Source: Closterium sp. NIES-65
Taxonomy: Eukaryota; Streptophyta; Zygnematophyceae; Desmidiales; Closteriaceae
DNA: 64,000 bases
Direction: 5' to 3'
Assembly (NCBI GenBank): GCA_948144175.1
Contig: CANXME010002509.1
Coordinates: 62,001-126,000 of the forward strand
Below are positions 9,663 to 22,497 of this stretch, piece by piece (the first letter of the stretch is position 1; the number at the start of each line of letters is the position of its first letter). Under the pieces are notes generated by a model. It did not search any database and was not told the DNA's origin. It saw only the letters and a program-made list of their open reading frames with translations. A program made the translations under genes and the position numbers.

Positions 9663-10615
9663 AGGAAAGCACGTCTCATCACTTCACCCCCCTGCCCTTG
9701 TCACTTCACCCCCCTGCCCTTGTCACTTCACCCCCCTGCCCTTGTCACTTCACCCCCCTGCCCTTGTCACTTCACCCCCCTGCCCTTGTCACTTCACCCC
9801 CCTGCCCTTGTCACTTCACCCCCCTGTGCTGGTCACTTATCCTGCCTACCTGTAGTGAACTTGTGCCAGTTTACTTCTTTCTCCCCCGCTTTGATTCAAT
9901 TCTCACTCTCCCTTCAGTTTCTGTCACTCATTATCCCCTACGTTTGCACCTGCCCTGCCCACCCCTACATACACCACCCCTTACATACACTGCCCTGGCT
10001 CCCACTCTGGTCAACATCTTGACATACGTATTTCAGGAGGAGGGCCCCGGACCACCTGGATCATCTTGATCACATTCCTTGCAACGCTTCTGCTTTGCAG
10101 TGCCCAAGATACCCGAGTACTTCACTGTATGGCACTCCTTCTCACACTCTCCTTCTCACACCCTCCTTCTCTCACTCTCCTTCTCACACTCTCCTTCTGT
10201 GTGCAAATCAAAACAAGCAGCGCATATCGTCTCTCTCATCCCCCCTTGCTCTCCCTTCTGCTCTCCTCTCCCTTCCCCCCTTACTCCCCTCCCCCTCCTC
10301 AGGCGGCAAGGCGACAACATGAGCGTAATCGGAAAGGTGATGGCAGAAAGCTTGCTTGTGATTGGTTAATAAGCAGAAATGGGGTACAAGAGAGGGGGGG
10401 AAAACCCCCATAAAATCCTGAAAAAACCCCCCCACAGCCCCTCCAAGGCCCCCCTAAGGCCCCCCTACCCCCCAATTCTCCTCACAGCCCCTCACAGCCC
10501 CCCTCGAACCGCCCTGGAAATCCCTGGGCATGGCCCATGCATATCTGCTCCCTGTCATATCACATTCCTGCTTCTGCTTCTACTTGGTGCTCCCTATCTA
10601 TCATATCCCTCCCGG

Positions 10616-10660
10616 GCATGGCATGGCATGGCATGGCATGGCATGGCATGGCATGGCATG
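10616..10660 (+). repeat. (GCATG)9 microsatellite
   Basis: Nine perfect copies; D1' has five at 45764-45788, so this locus changed length after the duplication. Confidence 0.95.
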
Positions 10661-12016
10661 GCCAACCAGGGAGGGGCGCACAGCACAGAGAGCCAGGAGC
10701 TCATCCACCACTCCCTCTTCTGTTCTGCTTCTGCTCCCCACTCCCCTCCCTTTTCCCTCACCCCTCCCCGCTTTCTCTGCGCGCCTGCGTATATAATAAC
10801 AAGCACATACATTCACATTCGCTAGGTCATCAAATCTATAAGTCATCTATCACTCTACGCGTCATAGCAAATAGCCTCATGTTGTCGACAGGAGAAAATG
10901 GCACATGCGCTCCCTCCTTGTGCATCTGTTTCTCTCTCTTCTTCTCCCTCATGTCCTGCCCTGCGCATGGCTGAGCAAAAGCAGGTGGCAACGCATCTAC
11001 TCCCTGTTTCCGTTTCTGCCACTCTTTCATATCCCAAACCTGGCCCAAACCAAACCTGCACTCCCCCCATCCCCCTGCACATATAATAACAGGCTCATAC
11101 ATTTATGTTCCTAACGTAATCAGATTCATCAATCCCTACCACTCTACACATTGCAAGCCAAGTGTCTTCGTCTTGGCGACAGGAGGGAAGCTGGCACCTG
11201 CGCAAGGGGAGGGGGGGAGTTGGGGTGGGGGAGAGGGGAAGCGGAGCAAGTGAGCGGGGGGAGCAGGGCAAGTGAGGGGATGGCAGGAGGTGTGAGGGCA
11301 TGGTGGGATGGCAGGTGTGAGGGATATGGCAAGGTGTGCAGTGCATGCTCTGGGGCGACTCACAACGCACCTGATGCTGGTTTGGTGGGCCATGCGGCAT
11401 GGCATGGCGCTGCGCTCCCCCCCCCTGCTTCTGTTTCTCTCCCTTGTTCTCTCTCATGTCCCGCGCATGGATGAACAGGGACGGCCACACAAGCAGCTGG
11501 CAACGCATCTGCTCCCTGTGCAAAGTATCTTCATCTTGGCGACAGGATAAACTGGCACCTGCGCAAGGGGAGGGGAGGAGTTGGGGTGGGGGAGCAGAGC
11601 AAGTGAGCGGGGGGAGCAGGGCAAGTGAGCGGGGGGAGCAGGGCAAGTGAGCGGGGGGAGCACCCTAAACCCCCTTACCCCCTTACCTGGCAGGAAATGA
11701 AAGTCACCATGCAGGGAATGCAAATCCACCTGCCAGGGCATGAACAGGCACCATGCAGGGCATGAGAAGGCACCGTGCAACATGCGAAGGCACCTTGCAG
11801 GGCATGAGAAGGCACCTGGCAGAAGGGGGAAAGTGGGGAAAGAGGGGAGGGGGTGGGTGAGACAAGCTCAAATGGGCAGGCGCTGCACTGGCAGCTGGCA
11901 GAAAGGGGAGGGGAGAGGGTGGTTTGGACGTCTCACAGTTCCCCATGCCCCCTTACACCCCCCCCTTGAGCAAAGAATGCACACAGGAACAACAAACAAG
12001 CAAGCAGAACAAACTA

Positions 12017-12056
12017 AAACAAACAAACAAACAAACAAACAAACAAACAAACAAAC
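12017..12056 (+). repeat. (AAAC)n microsatellite
   Basis: About ten perfect AAAC copies; D1' has fewer at 47121-47150. A (GGGA)n tract lies nearby at 12444-12480 and 47533-47575. Confidence 0.93.
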
Positions 12057-12490
12057 AGGAAATTTTGGGATGGAAAGAGGGGACGGGGTGAGTGAGACCT
12101 CTTCAATCAACATGCGCTGCACTGGCACCTGCTGGAAACGGGAGGACAGAGGGGAGGTGTTGAGTGTGACACCTCAAAACATTATGCCTTGCACTGGCAC
12201 CTGCTGGAAAGGGGAGGAAAATGGCATCATGCAAGGAATGAGAAGGCATCATGCAGGGAACGGCAAGGCACCTTGAGGGAATGAGAAGGCACATGATTTT
12301 TATGTGCCCTAGTACATTGTTTTGCTTTTGTGTTCATACATTCATGCATCGTTCTGGTTCGCTCTTACCACGCGGGCGTGCGCATCAGCCTGCCCCACCC
12401 CGTGCTGCACTGTCACGCCCCACTGGCAGCTGCTGAAACACGGGGAGGGAGGGAGGGAGGGAGGAGAGGGGAGGGGAGGGGAGATGAGGC

Positions 12491-14704
12491 ATTGGTCAAA
12501 TGACTCAAAACAGAGGGGAGAGAGGAGGGGATTGGTCAAATGACTCAAAACAAAGAGGAGAGAGGAGGGAATTGGTTAAATGACTCAAAACAAATAGGAG
12601 AGAGGAGGGGATTGGTCAAATGACTCAAAACAAAGAGGAGAGAGGAGGGGATTGGTCAAATGACTCAAAACAGAGGGGAGAGAGGAGGGGATTGGTCAAA
12701 TGGCTCAAAACAAAGAGGAGAGAGGAGGGGATTGGTCAAATGACTCAAAACAAAGGGGAGAGAGGAGGGGATTGGTGAAATGACTCAAAACAAAGAGGAG
12801 AGAGGAGGGGATTGGTCAAATGGCTCAAAACAGAGGGGAGAGAAGAGGGGATTGGTCAAATGACTCAAAACAGAGGGGAGAGAGGAGGGGATTGTTCAAA
12901 TGATTCAAAACAGAGGGGAGAGAGGAGGGGATTGGTCAAATGACTCAAAACAAAGAGGAGAGAGGAGGGGATTGGTCAAATTACTCAAAACTGAGGGGAG
13001 AGAGGAGGGGATTGGTCAAATGAGTCAAAACAAAGAGGAGAGAGGAGGGGATAGGTGAAATGACTCAAAACAAAGAGAGAGGAGGGGATTGGTCAAATGA
13101 CTCAAAACAAATAGGAGAGAGGAGGGGATTGGTCAAATGACTCAAAACAAAGAGGAGAGAGGAGGGGATTGGTCAAATGGCTCAAAACCGAGGGGAGAGA
13201 AGAGGGGATTGGTCAAATGACTCAAAACAGAGGGGAGAGAGGAGGGGATTAGTCAAATGATTCAAAACAGAGGGGAGAGAGTAGGGGATTGGTCAAATGA
13301 CTCAAAACAAATATGAGAGAGGAGGGGATTGGTCAAATGACTCAAAACAAAGAGGAGAGAGGAGGGGATTGGTCAAATTACTCAAAACTGAGGGGAGAGA
13401 GGAGGGGATTGGTCAAATGAGTCAAAACAGGGGGGAGAGAGGAGGGGATTGGTCAAATGACTCAAAACAAAGAGGAGAGAAGAGGGGATTGGTCAAATTA
13501 CTCAAAACAGAGGGGAAGAGAGGAGGGGATTGGTCAAATGACTCAAAACAAAGAGGAGAGAAGAGGGGATTGGTCAAATTACTCAAAAAAGAGGGGAGAG
13601 AGTAGGGGATTGGTCAAATGACTCAAAACAGGGGGAAGAGAGGAGGGGATTGGTCAAATGTCTCAAAACAAAGAGGAGAGAGGAGGGGATTGGTCAAATG
13701 ACTCAAAACAGAGGGGAGAGAAGAGGGGATTGGTCAAATGACTCAAAACAAAGAGGAGAGAGGAAGGTATTGGTCAAATTACTCAAAACAAAGGGGAGAG
13801 AGGAGGGGATTGGTCAAATGGCTCAAAACAGAGGGGAGAGAAGAGGGGATTGGTCAAATGACTCAGAACAGAGGGGAGATAGGAGGGGATTGGTCAAATG
13901 ATTCAAAACAGAGGGGAGAGAGGAGGGGATTGGTCAAATGACTCAAAACAAAGAGGAGAGAGGGTGGGATTGGTGAAAAGACTCAAAACTGAGGGGAGAG
14001 AGGAGGGGATTGGTCAAATGAGTCAAAACAAAGAGGAGAGAGGAGGGGATAGGTGAAATGACTCAAAACAGAGAGAGAGGAGGGGATTGGTCAAATGACT
14101 CAAAACAAATAGGAGAGAGGAGGGGATTGGTCAAATGACTCAAAACAAAGAGGAGAGAGGAGGGGATTGGTCAAATGACTCAAAACAGAGAGGAGAGAGG
14201 AGGGGATTGGTGAAATGACTCAAAACTGAGGGGAGAGAGGAGGGGATTGGTCAAATGACTCAAAAAAAAGAGGAGAGAGAGGAGGGGATTGGTGAAATGA
14301 CTCGAAACAAAGAGGAGAGAGGAGGGAATTGGTTAAATGACTCAAAAGGAATAGGAGAGATGAGGGGATTGGTCAAATGAATCAAAACAGGGGGAAGAGA
14401 GGAGGGGATTGGTCAAATGACTCAAAACAAAGATGAGAGAGGAGGGGATTGGTCAAATGACTCAAAACAGAGGGGAGAGAGTAGGGGATTGGTCAAATGA
14501 CTCAAAACAGGGGGAAGAGAGGAAGGGATTGGTCAAATGACTCAAAACCAAGAGGAGAGAGGAGGGGATTGGTCAAATGACTCAAAACAGAGGGGAGAGA
14601 CGAGGGGATTGGTCAAATGACTCAAAACAAAGAGGAGAGAGGAGGGGATTGGTCAAATGACTCAAAACAAAGGGGACAGAGGAGGGGATTGGTCGAATGA
14701 CTCA
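12491..14704 (+). repeat. 40-bp minisatellite in D1, about 55 copies
   Basis: The unit has the core TTGGTCAAATGACTCAAAAC followed by a purine tract such as AAAGAGGAGAGAGGAGGGGA. Copies vary by single substitutions and small indels. The array ends by running into GACTCACAACGCACCTG, a phrase that also occurs single-copy at 11360. The purine-rich strand gives short lysine/arginine open frames that I do not consider genes. Confidence 0.96.
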
Positions 14705-16875
14705 CAACGCACCTGGGGCTGGTTTGGTGGGCCATGCGGCATGGCATGGCGCTGCGCTCCCTCCTCCTGCTTCTGTTTCTCTCCCTTGTTCTCTCTCATG
14801 TCCCGCGCATGGATGAACAGGGACGGCCACACAAGCAGCTGGCAACGCATCTGCTCCCTGTGTAAAGTATCTTCATCTTGGCGACAGGAGAAACTGGCAC
14901 CTGCGCAAGGGGAGGGGAGGAGTTGGGGTGGGGGAGCAGAGCAAGTGAGCGGGGGGAGCAGGGAAAGTGAGCGGGGGGAGCACCCTAAACCCCCTTACCC
15001 CCTTACCTGGCAGGAAATGAAAGTCACCATGCAGGGAATGCGAATGCACCTGGCAGGGCATGCCAAGGCACCATGCAGGGCATGAGAATTTACCGGGCAG
15101 GGCATGAGAAGGCACCATGCAGGGCATGGGAAGGCACCTGGCAGAAGGGGGGAAGTGGGGAAAGAGGGGAGGGGGTGGGTGAGACATGCTCAAATGGGCA
15201 AGCGCTGCACTGGTACCTGGCAGAAAGGGGAGGGGAGAGGGTGGCCTGGATGTCTCAACGTTCCCCAGAGCGCCATGAGCAGCGCCGTCGTTGTCGTTGG
15301 CGTGTCAGCGGCATGGCAATCGGCGGCGTGACAGCGGCGTGGCATCGGCGCCCTGAAGCGGAGCTAAACGGAAATCGCCATGTTTGGTGGCAGATTTTGG
15401 ATGCGGAATGCCGCATTGCTGCTGGCTCCTGGATCGGCAGATGACGAGCTTGTGCTGGCTGCAGCATGCCTGCCATGACCATGCACACGTCAGCAGGAAC
15501 AAGGACAAGCAGAAATCGGAACAAACGGAGCTAAGAAGAGGGAATCTACGAAGAAAACGAAATTACTGGAAACAAGACTGAAGATAGCGTGAGTAAGAAT
15601 GCGGGCTTACGAAATACTAATGCCATGGCCCATGGCGGATGGCGATCCAAAAGAGAGGCTGCGCTCTTGAGTAGAATGGCTTGAGATTGAAACGAGATCT
15701 GGAAAAAAAAAAAATAGCAAACGAAATCACGAAAAACGAAACTACGATAGCGTGACTGCGACTAAGAAAGCAGGCTTACGAAATGGTGATGCCATGCCCC
15801 ATGGCGGAGGGCGATCTAGAAGAGAGGCTCGGATGTTGAGTTGAGATAGAGTGGCGGATGATAAGAATCGAGGTCTGAAAAACGGGAGTGGGAGTTAGGT
15901 GAGCGATTGTGAGCCCAGCCCACTCACATCACGTTTCGTGCACTTTCTGGCTTGCTTGGTCCCCCTGAACGAACGTGGGTTCGTGGTGCAAAGTGGATGT
16001 ACTGAAGTAGCGTTCTGCACAGTGCTACGTCGGCAGCGCAGTGACAAAGTCGGAAAGTCGGTTTGGGTGCCCTGCGTATATGCAGTCCGACACTCCGATA
16101 CAGCGAGCGCGACCCAAAGTGAATGTGCCAGCATTTACAGTGACAAATTCGCAGCGCGAATAGGTTTCGCTCGTCAGCTGTGCCCAAAACGAGAACAGCA
16201 AAACAGTATCTTGCAAAACTACAGCTTTCCACATGGCAGTAAACAGAACAGATTTTGCTGATTTACAAGCTACACATGTAAGTTGACAAATATGTTTGTG
16301 TAATCTGGAGCTTATGCATGTAGGTCAACAAATCAATGACAAATTAGCTCTGGGATAATGAGCTGAATATTAAGGAACGTGCGCATCTGCATGCGTATAT
16401 GCATGAATACTCGCATGTCTGGTACCTACCTATTTAACCTAGACGCGCGTAGACATACGTATGCATGCTTACGTATGCCTTCATGCACGTAGTGCGTCAA
16501 CCTACCGTACACACTCGTACGCGACGCATATGTACATAACCGTACATGCACCAACGCGTACGCACTCGTACGAGCGACCATTTTCTTTGCCCGCGCAAAG
16601 AGAGCCGTTGATATCGTCTCGCCGGGGACAATCGCTCTTGCTCGACTGATCGTCAAGTGTGACCGATTTTCGCCATTCAGCACCGTGGTTACGCCAACAG
16701 ATTGATTGGTTGGATGCTGACCGGGACAAGCTTCACTTCCACCATTGGGCTGGGATAAAAAGAGAAAGACACGAAGGGCAGCGAGCGACATAGAGGGAGT
16801 GATGGAGGTGCAAGGAATAGAAAGGGTGTTGAGCCTCAGTTGTTAAGGAGGTTTAGGGGGTGCAGAGATGCCCGA
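14705..16875. other. Right part of D1, no recognisable gene
   Basis: The first 350 bases repeat the sequence at 11360-11700 of the same segment. Two diverged copies of a roughly 90-bp phrase (AGAAAGCAGGCTTACGAAAT and CCATGGCGGA) lie near 15595 and 15770. The stretch 16380-16600 is rich in alternating ACGT, TACG and GCATGC steps. No coding frame holds up, and the open frames present are conserved in D1' only because the whole segment is. Confidence 0.55.
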
Positions 16876-19800
16876 GAGCAGGTGAGTGGTGCAGCAGAGC
16901 AGGTGAGTGGTGCGGCAGAGCAGGTGAGTGGTGCAGCAGAGCAGGTGACTGGTGCGGCAGAGCAGGTGAGTGGTGCAGCAGAGCAGGTGAGTGGTGCGGC
17001 AGAGCAGGTGAGTGGTGCAGCAGAGCAGGTGAGTGGTGCAGCAGAGCAGGTGAGTGGTGCAGCAGAGCAGGTGAGTGGTGCATCAGAGCAGGTGAGTGGT
17101 GCAGAAGAGCAGGTGAGTGGTGCAGCAGAACAGGTGAGTGGTGCAGCAGAGCAGGTGAGTGGTGCAGCAGAGCAGGTGAGTGGTGCGGCAGAGCAGGTGA
17201 GTGGTGCAGCAGAGCAGGTGAGTGGTGCAGCAGAGCAGGTGAGTGGTGCAGCAGAGCAGGTGAGTGGTGCAGAAGAGCAGGTGAGTAGTGCGGCAGAGCA
17301 GGTGAGTGGTGCAGCAGAGCAGGTGAGTGGTGCGGCAGAGCAGGTGAGTGGTGCAGCAGAGCAGGTGAGTGGTGCGGCAGAGCAGGTGAGTGGTGCGGCA
17401 GAGCAGGTGAGTGGTGCAGCAGAGAAGGTGAGTGGTGCGACAGAGCAGGTGAGTGGTGCAGCAGAGCAGGTGAGTGGTGCAGCAGAGCAGGTGAGTGGTG
17501 CGGCAGAGCAGGTGAGTGGTGCAGCAGAGCAGGTGAGTGGTGCGGCAGAGCAGGTGAGTGGTGCGGCAGAGCAGGTGAGTGGTGCGGCAGAGCAGGTGAG
17601 TGGTGCGGCAGAGCAGGTGAGTGGTGCGGCAGAGCAGGTGAGTGGTGCAGCAGAGCAGGTGAGTGGTGCGGCAGAGCAGGTGAGTGGTGCAGCAGAGCAG
17701 GTGAGTGGTGCAGCAGAGCAGGTGAGTGGTGCAGCAGAGCAGGTGAGTGGTGCAGCAGAGCAGGTGAGTGGTGCGGCAGAGCAGGTGAGTGGTGCAGCAG
17801 AGCAGGTGAGTGGTGCAGCAGAGCAGGTGAGTGGTGCGGCAGAGCAGGTGAGTGGTGCGGCAGAGCAGGTGAGTGGTGCAGCAGAGCAGGTGAGTGGTGC
17901 GGCAGAGCAGGTGAGTGGTGCGGCAGAGCAGGTGAGTGGTGCAGCAGAGCAGGTGAGTGGTGCAGCAGAGCAGGTGAGTGGTGCAGCAGAGCAGGTGAGT
18001 GGTGCGGCAGAGCAGGTGAGTGGTGCAGCAGAGCAGGTGAGTGGTGCGGCAGAGCAGGTGAGTGGTGCGGCAGAGCAGGTGAGTGGTGCAGCAGAGCAGG
18101 TGAGTGGTGCAGCAGAGCAAGTGAGTGGTGCAGCAGAGCAGGTGAGTGGTGCGGCAGAGCAGGTGAGTGGTGCAGCAGAGCAGGTGAGTGGTGCGGCAGA
18201 GCAGGTGAGTGGTGCGGCAGAGCAGGTGAGTGGTGCAGCAGAGCAGGTGAGTGGTGCAGCAGAGCAGGTGAGTGGTGCAGCAGAGCAGGTGAGTGGTGCA
18301 GCAGAGCAGGTGAGTGGTGCGGCAGAGCAGGTGAGTGGTGCAGCAGAGCAGGTGAGTGGTGCGGCAGAGCAGGTGAGTGGTGCAGCAGAGCAGGTGAGTG
18401 GAGCGGCAGAGCAGGTGAGTGGTGCGGCAGAGCAGGTGAGTGGTGCAGCAGAGCAGGTGAGTGGTGCGGCAGAGCAGGTGAGTGGTGCAGCAGAGCAGGT
18501 GAGTGGTGCAGCAGAGCAGGTGAGTGGTGCGGCAGAGCAGGTGAGTGGTGCAGCAGAGCAGGTGAGTGGTGCGGCAGAGCAGGTGAGTCGTGCGGCAGAG
18601 CAGGTGAGTGGTGCGGCAGAGCAGGTGAGTGGTGCGGCAGAGCAGGTGAGTGGTGCAGCAGAGCAGGTGAGTGGTGCGGCAGAGCAGGTGAGTGGTGCGG
18701 CAGAGCAGGTGAGTGGTGCAGCAGAGCAGGTGAGTGGTGCGGCAGAGCAGGTGAGTGGTGCGGCAGAGCAGGTGAGTGGTGCAGCAGAGCAGGTGAGTGG
18801 TGCAGCAGAGCAGGTGAGTGGTGCAGCAGAGCAGGTGAGTGGTGCAGCAGAGCAGGTGAGTGGTGCGGCAGAGCAGGTGAGTGGTGCAGCAGAGCAGGTG
18901 AGTGGTGCAGCAGAGCAGGTGAGTGGTGCGGCAGAGCAGGTGAGTGGTGCGGCAGAGCAGGTGAGTGGTGCAGCAGAGCAGGTGAGTGGTGCGGCAGAGC
19001 AGGTGAGTGGTGCGGCAGAGCAGGTGAGTGGTGCGGCAGAGCAGGTGAGTGGTGCGGCAGAGCAGGTGAGTGGTGCGGCAGAGCAGGTGAGTGGTGCGGC
19101 AGAGCAGGTGAGTGGTGCGGCAGAGCAGGTGAGTGGTGCGGCAGAGCAGGTGAGTGGTGCGGCAGAGCAGGTGAGTGGTGCGGCAGAGCAGGTGAGTGGT
19201 GCGGCAGAGCAGGTGAGTGGTGCGGCAGAGCAGGTGAGTGGTGCGGCAGAGCAGGTGAGTGGTGCGGCAGAGCAGGTGAGTGGTGCGGCAGAGCAGGTGA
19301 GTGGTGCGGCAGAGCAGGTGAGTGGTGCGGCAGAGCAGGTGAGTGGTGCAGCAGAGCAGGTGAGTGGTGCGGCAGAGCAGGTGAGTGGTGCAGCAGAGCA
19401 GGTGAGTGGTGCAGTGCAGCAGAGCAGGTGAGTGGTGCGGCAGAGCAGGTGAGTGGTGCAGCAGAGCAGGTGAGTGGTGCGGCAGAGCAGGTGAGTGGTG
19501 CAGGCAGAGCAGGTGAGTGGTGCAGCAGAGCAGGTGAGTGGTGCGGCAGAGCAGGTGAGTGGTGCAGCAGAGCAGGTGAGTGGTGCAGGCAGAGCAGGTG
19601 AGTGGTGCGGCAGAGCAGGTGAGTGGTGCGGCAGAGCAGGTGAGTGGTGCGGCAGACAAGGCGGGAGTTCCGGCAGAGCAGGTGAGTGGTGCGGCAGAGC
19701 AGGTGAGTGGTGCAGGCAGAGCAGGTGAGTGGTGCGCAGAGCAGGTGAGTGGTGCGGCAGAGCAGGTGAGTGGTGCGGCAGAGCAGGTGAGTGGTGCGGC

Positions 19801-22497
19801 AGAGCAGGTGAAGTGGTGCGGCAGAGCAGGTGAGTGGTGCGGCAGAGCAGTGTGAGTGGTGCGGCAGAGCAGGTGAGTGGTGCGGCAGAGCAGGTGAGTG
19901 GTGCGGCAGAGCAGGTGAGTGGTGCGGCAGAGCAGGTGAGTGGTGCGGCAGAGCAGGTGAGTGGTGCGGCAGAGCAGGTGAGTGGTGCGGCAGAGCAGGT
20001 GAGTGGTGCTGGCAGAGCAGGTGAGTGGTGCGGCAGAGCAGGTGAGTGGTGCGGCAGAGCAGGTGAGTGGTGCGGCAGAGCAGGTGAGTGGTGCGGCAGA
20101 GCAGAGTGAGTGGTGCGGCAGAGCAGGTGAGTGGTGCGGCAGAGCAGGTGAGTGGTGCGGCAGAGCAGGTGAGTGGTGCGGCAGAGCAGGTGAGTGGTGC
20201 GGCAGAGCAGGTGAGTGGTGCGGCAGAGCAGGTGAGTGGTGCGCAGAGCAGGTGAGGGTGCGGCAGAGCAGGTGAGTGGTGCGGCAGAGCAGGTGAGTGG
20301 TGCGGCAGAGCAGGTGAGTGGTGCGGCAGAGCAGGTGAGTGGTGCGGAAGAGCAGGTGAGTGGTGCGGCAGAGCAGGTGAGTGGTGCGGCAGAGCAGGTG
20401 AGTGGTGCGGCAGAGCAGGTGAGTGGTGCGGCAGAGCAGGTGAGTGGTGCGGCAGAGCAGGTGAGTGGTGCGCAGAGCAGGTGAGTGGTGCGGCAGAGCA
20501 GGTGAGTGGTGCGGCAGAGCAGGTGAGTGGTGCGGCAGAGCAGGTGAGTGGTGCGGCAGAGCAGGTGAGTGGTGCGGCAGAGCAGGTGAGTGGTGCGGCA
20601 GAGCAGGTGAGTGGTGCGGCAGAGCAGGTGAGTGGTGCGGCAGAGCAGGTGAGTGGTGCGGCAGAGCAGGTGAGTGGTGCGGCAGAGCAGGTGAGTGGTG
20701 CGGGAGAGCAGGTGAGTGGTGCGGCAGAGCAGGTGAGTGGTGCGGCAGAGCAGGTGAGTGGTGCGGCAGAGCAGGTGAGTGGTGCGGCAGAGCAGGTGAG
20801 TGGTGCGGCAGAGCAGGTGAGTGGTGCGGCAGAGCAGGTGAGTGGTGCGGCAGAGCAGGTGAGTGGTGCGGCAGAGCAGGTGAGTGGTGCGGCAGAGCAG
20901 GTGAGTGGTGCGGCAGAGCAGGTGAGTTGGTGCGGCAGAGCAGGTGAGTGGTGCGGCAGAGCAGGTGAGTGGTGCGGCAGAGCAGGTGAGTGGTGCGGCA
21001 GAGCAGGTGAGTGGTGCGGCAGAGCAGGTGAGTGGTGCGGCAGAGCAGGTGAGTGGTGCGGCAGAGCAGGTGAGTGGTGCGGCAGAGCAGGTGAGTGGTG
21101 CGGCAGAGCAGGTGAGTGGTGCGGCAGAGCAGGTGAGTGGTGCGGCAGAGCAGGTGAGTGGTGCGGCAGAGCAGGTGAGTGGTGCGGCAGAGCAGGTGAG
21201 TGGTGCGGCAGAGCAGGTGAGTGGTGCGGCAGAGCAGGTGAGTGGTGCGGCAGAGCAGGTGAGTGGTGCGGCAGAGCAGGTGAGTGGTGCGGCAGAGCAG
21301 GTGAGTGGTGCGGCAGAGCAGGTGAGTGGTGCGGCAGAGCAGGTGAGTGGTGCGGCAGAGCAGGTGAGTGGTGCGGCAGAGCAGGTGAGTGGTGCGGCAG
21401 AGCAGGTGAGTGGTGCGGCAGAGCAGGTGAGTGGTGCGGCAGAGCAGGTGAGTGGTGCGGCAGAGCAGGTGAGTGGTGCGGCAGAGCAGGTGAGTGGTGC
21501 GGCAGAGCAGGTGAGTGGTGCGGCAGAGCAGGTGAGTGGTGCGGCAGAGCAGGTGAGTGGTGCGGCAGAGCAGGTGAGTGGTGCGGCAGAGCAGGTGAGT
21601 GGTGCGGCAGAGCAGGTGAGTGGTGCGGCAGAGCAGGTGAGTGGTGCGGCAGAGCAGGTGAGTGGTGCGGCAGAGCAGGTGAGTGGTGCGGCAGAGCAGG
21701 TGAGTGGTGCGGCAGAGCAGGTGAGTGGTGCGGCAGAGCAGGTGAGTGGTGCGGCAGAGCAGGTGAGTGGTGCGGCAGAGCAGGTGAGTGGTGCGGCAGA
21801 GCAGGTGAGTGGTGCGGCAGAGAAGGTGAGTGGTGCGGCAGAGCAGGTGAGTGGTGCGGCAGAGCAGGTGAGTGGTGCGGCAGAGCAGGTGAGTGGTGCG
21901 GCAGAGCAGGTGAGTGGTGCGGCAGAGCAGGTGAGTGGTGCGGCAGAGCAGGTGAGTGGTGCGGCAGAGCAGGTGAGTGGTGCGGCAGAGCAGGTGAGTG
22001 GTGCGGCAGAGCAGGTGAGTGGTGCGGCAGAGCAGGTGAGTGGTGCGGCAGAGCAGGTGAGTGGTGCGGCAGAGCAGGTGAGTGGTGCGGCAGAGCAGGT
22101 GAGTGGTGCGGCAGAGCAGGTGAGTGGTGCGGCAGAGCAGGTGAGTGGTGCGGCAGAGCAGGTGAGTGGTGCGGCAGAGCAGGTGAGTGGTGCGGCAGAG
22201 CAGGTGAGTGGTGCGGCAGAGCAGGTGAGTGGTGCGGCAGAGCAGGTGAGTGGTGCGGCAGAGCAGGTGAGTGGTGCGGCAGAGCAGGTGAGTGGTGCGG
22301 CAGAGCAGGTGAGTGGTGCGGCAGAGCAGGTGAGTGGTGCGGCAGAGCAGGTGAGTGGTGCGGCAGAGCAGGTGAGTGGTGCGGCAGAGCAGGTGAGTGG
22401 TGCAGCAGAGCAGGTGAGTGGTGCAGCAGAGCAGGTGAGTGGTGCAGCAGAGCAGGTGAGTGGTGCAGCAGAGCAGTTGAGTGGTGCAGCAGAGCAG
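16876..22497 (+). repeat. 21-bp tandem array A2
   Basis: About 268 units. The left border is TGCCCGAGAGCAG|GTGAGT, the same as A4; the right border GAGCAG|GGCACGGGG is the same as A1. The left third mixes GCG and GCA units and holds rare variants (GTGACTGG at 16946, CATCAG at 17081, GTGAGTAGTG at 17281, GAGCAAGTGAG near 18116). Indels cluster at 19415-20480. From 20482 to about 22400 the units are almost identical. The - strand open frame of 2009 codons across it is an artefact of the repeat. Confidence 0.97.

Larger units (their letters stand above)
9664..16875. repeat. Segmental duplication D1 (partner 45120-51819)
   Basis: From GGAAAGC[A] followed by GTCTCATCACTT up to the start of array A2, this 7.2-kb segment matches 45120-51819 in order and at high identity. 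The differences are mostly repeat copy number: the 22-bp unit TCACTTCACCCCCCTGCCCT+TG has seven copies here (9679-9835) against about three there; GCATG nine against five; the 40-bp array about 55 against 51. A block of about 230 bp at 10070-10300 is absent from D1'. I recognise no gene in it. At 10099 a possible acceptor CTGCTTTGCAG is followed by a short open stretch, too weak to call. Confidence 0.93.

Noticed and set aside
12491..14704. Lys/Arg/Gly-rich frames (DWSNDSKQRGERRGLVK type) in the 40-bp array
   Set aside because: A 40-bp period cannot keep one frame, so these are short chance readings repeated by the array.
15895..16261. Frames of 100-120 codons conserved between D1 and D1' near 15.9-16.3 kb and 50.8-51.2 kb
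   Set aside because: Both strands are open and changes between copies are not biased to silent sites; conservation is explained by recent duplication.
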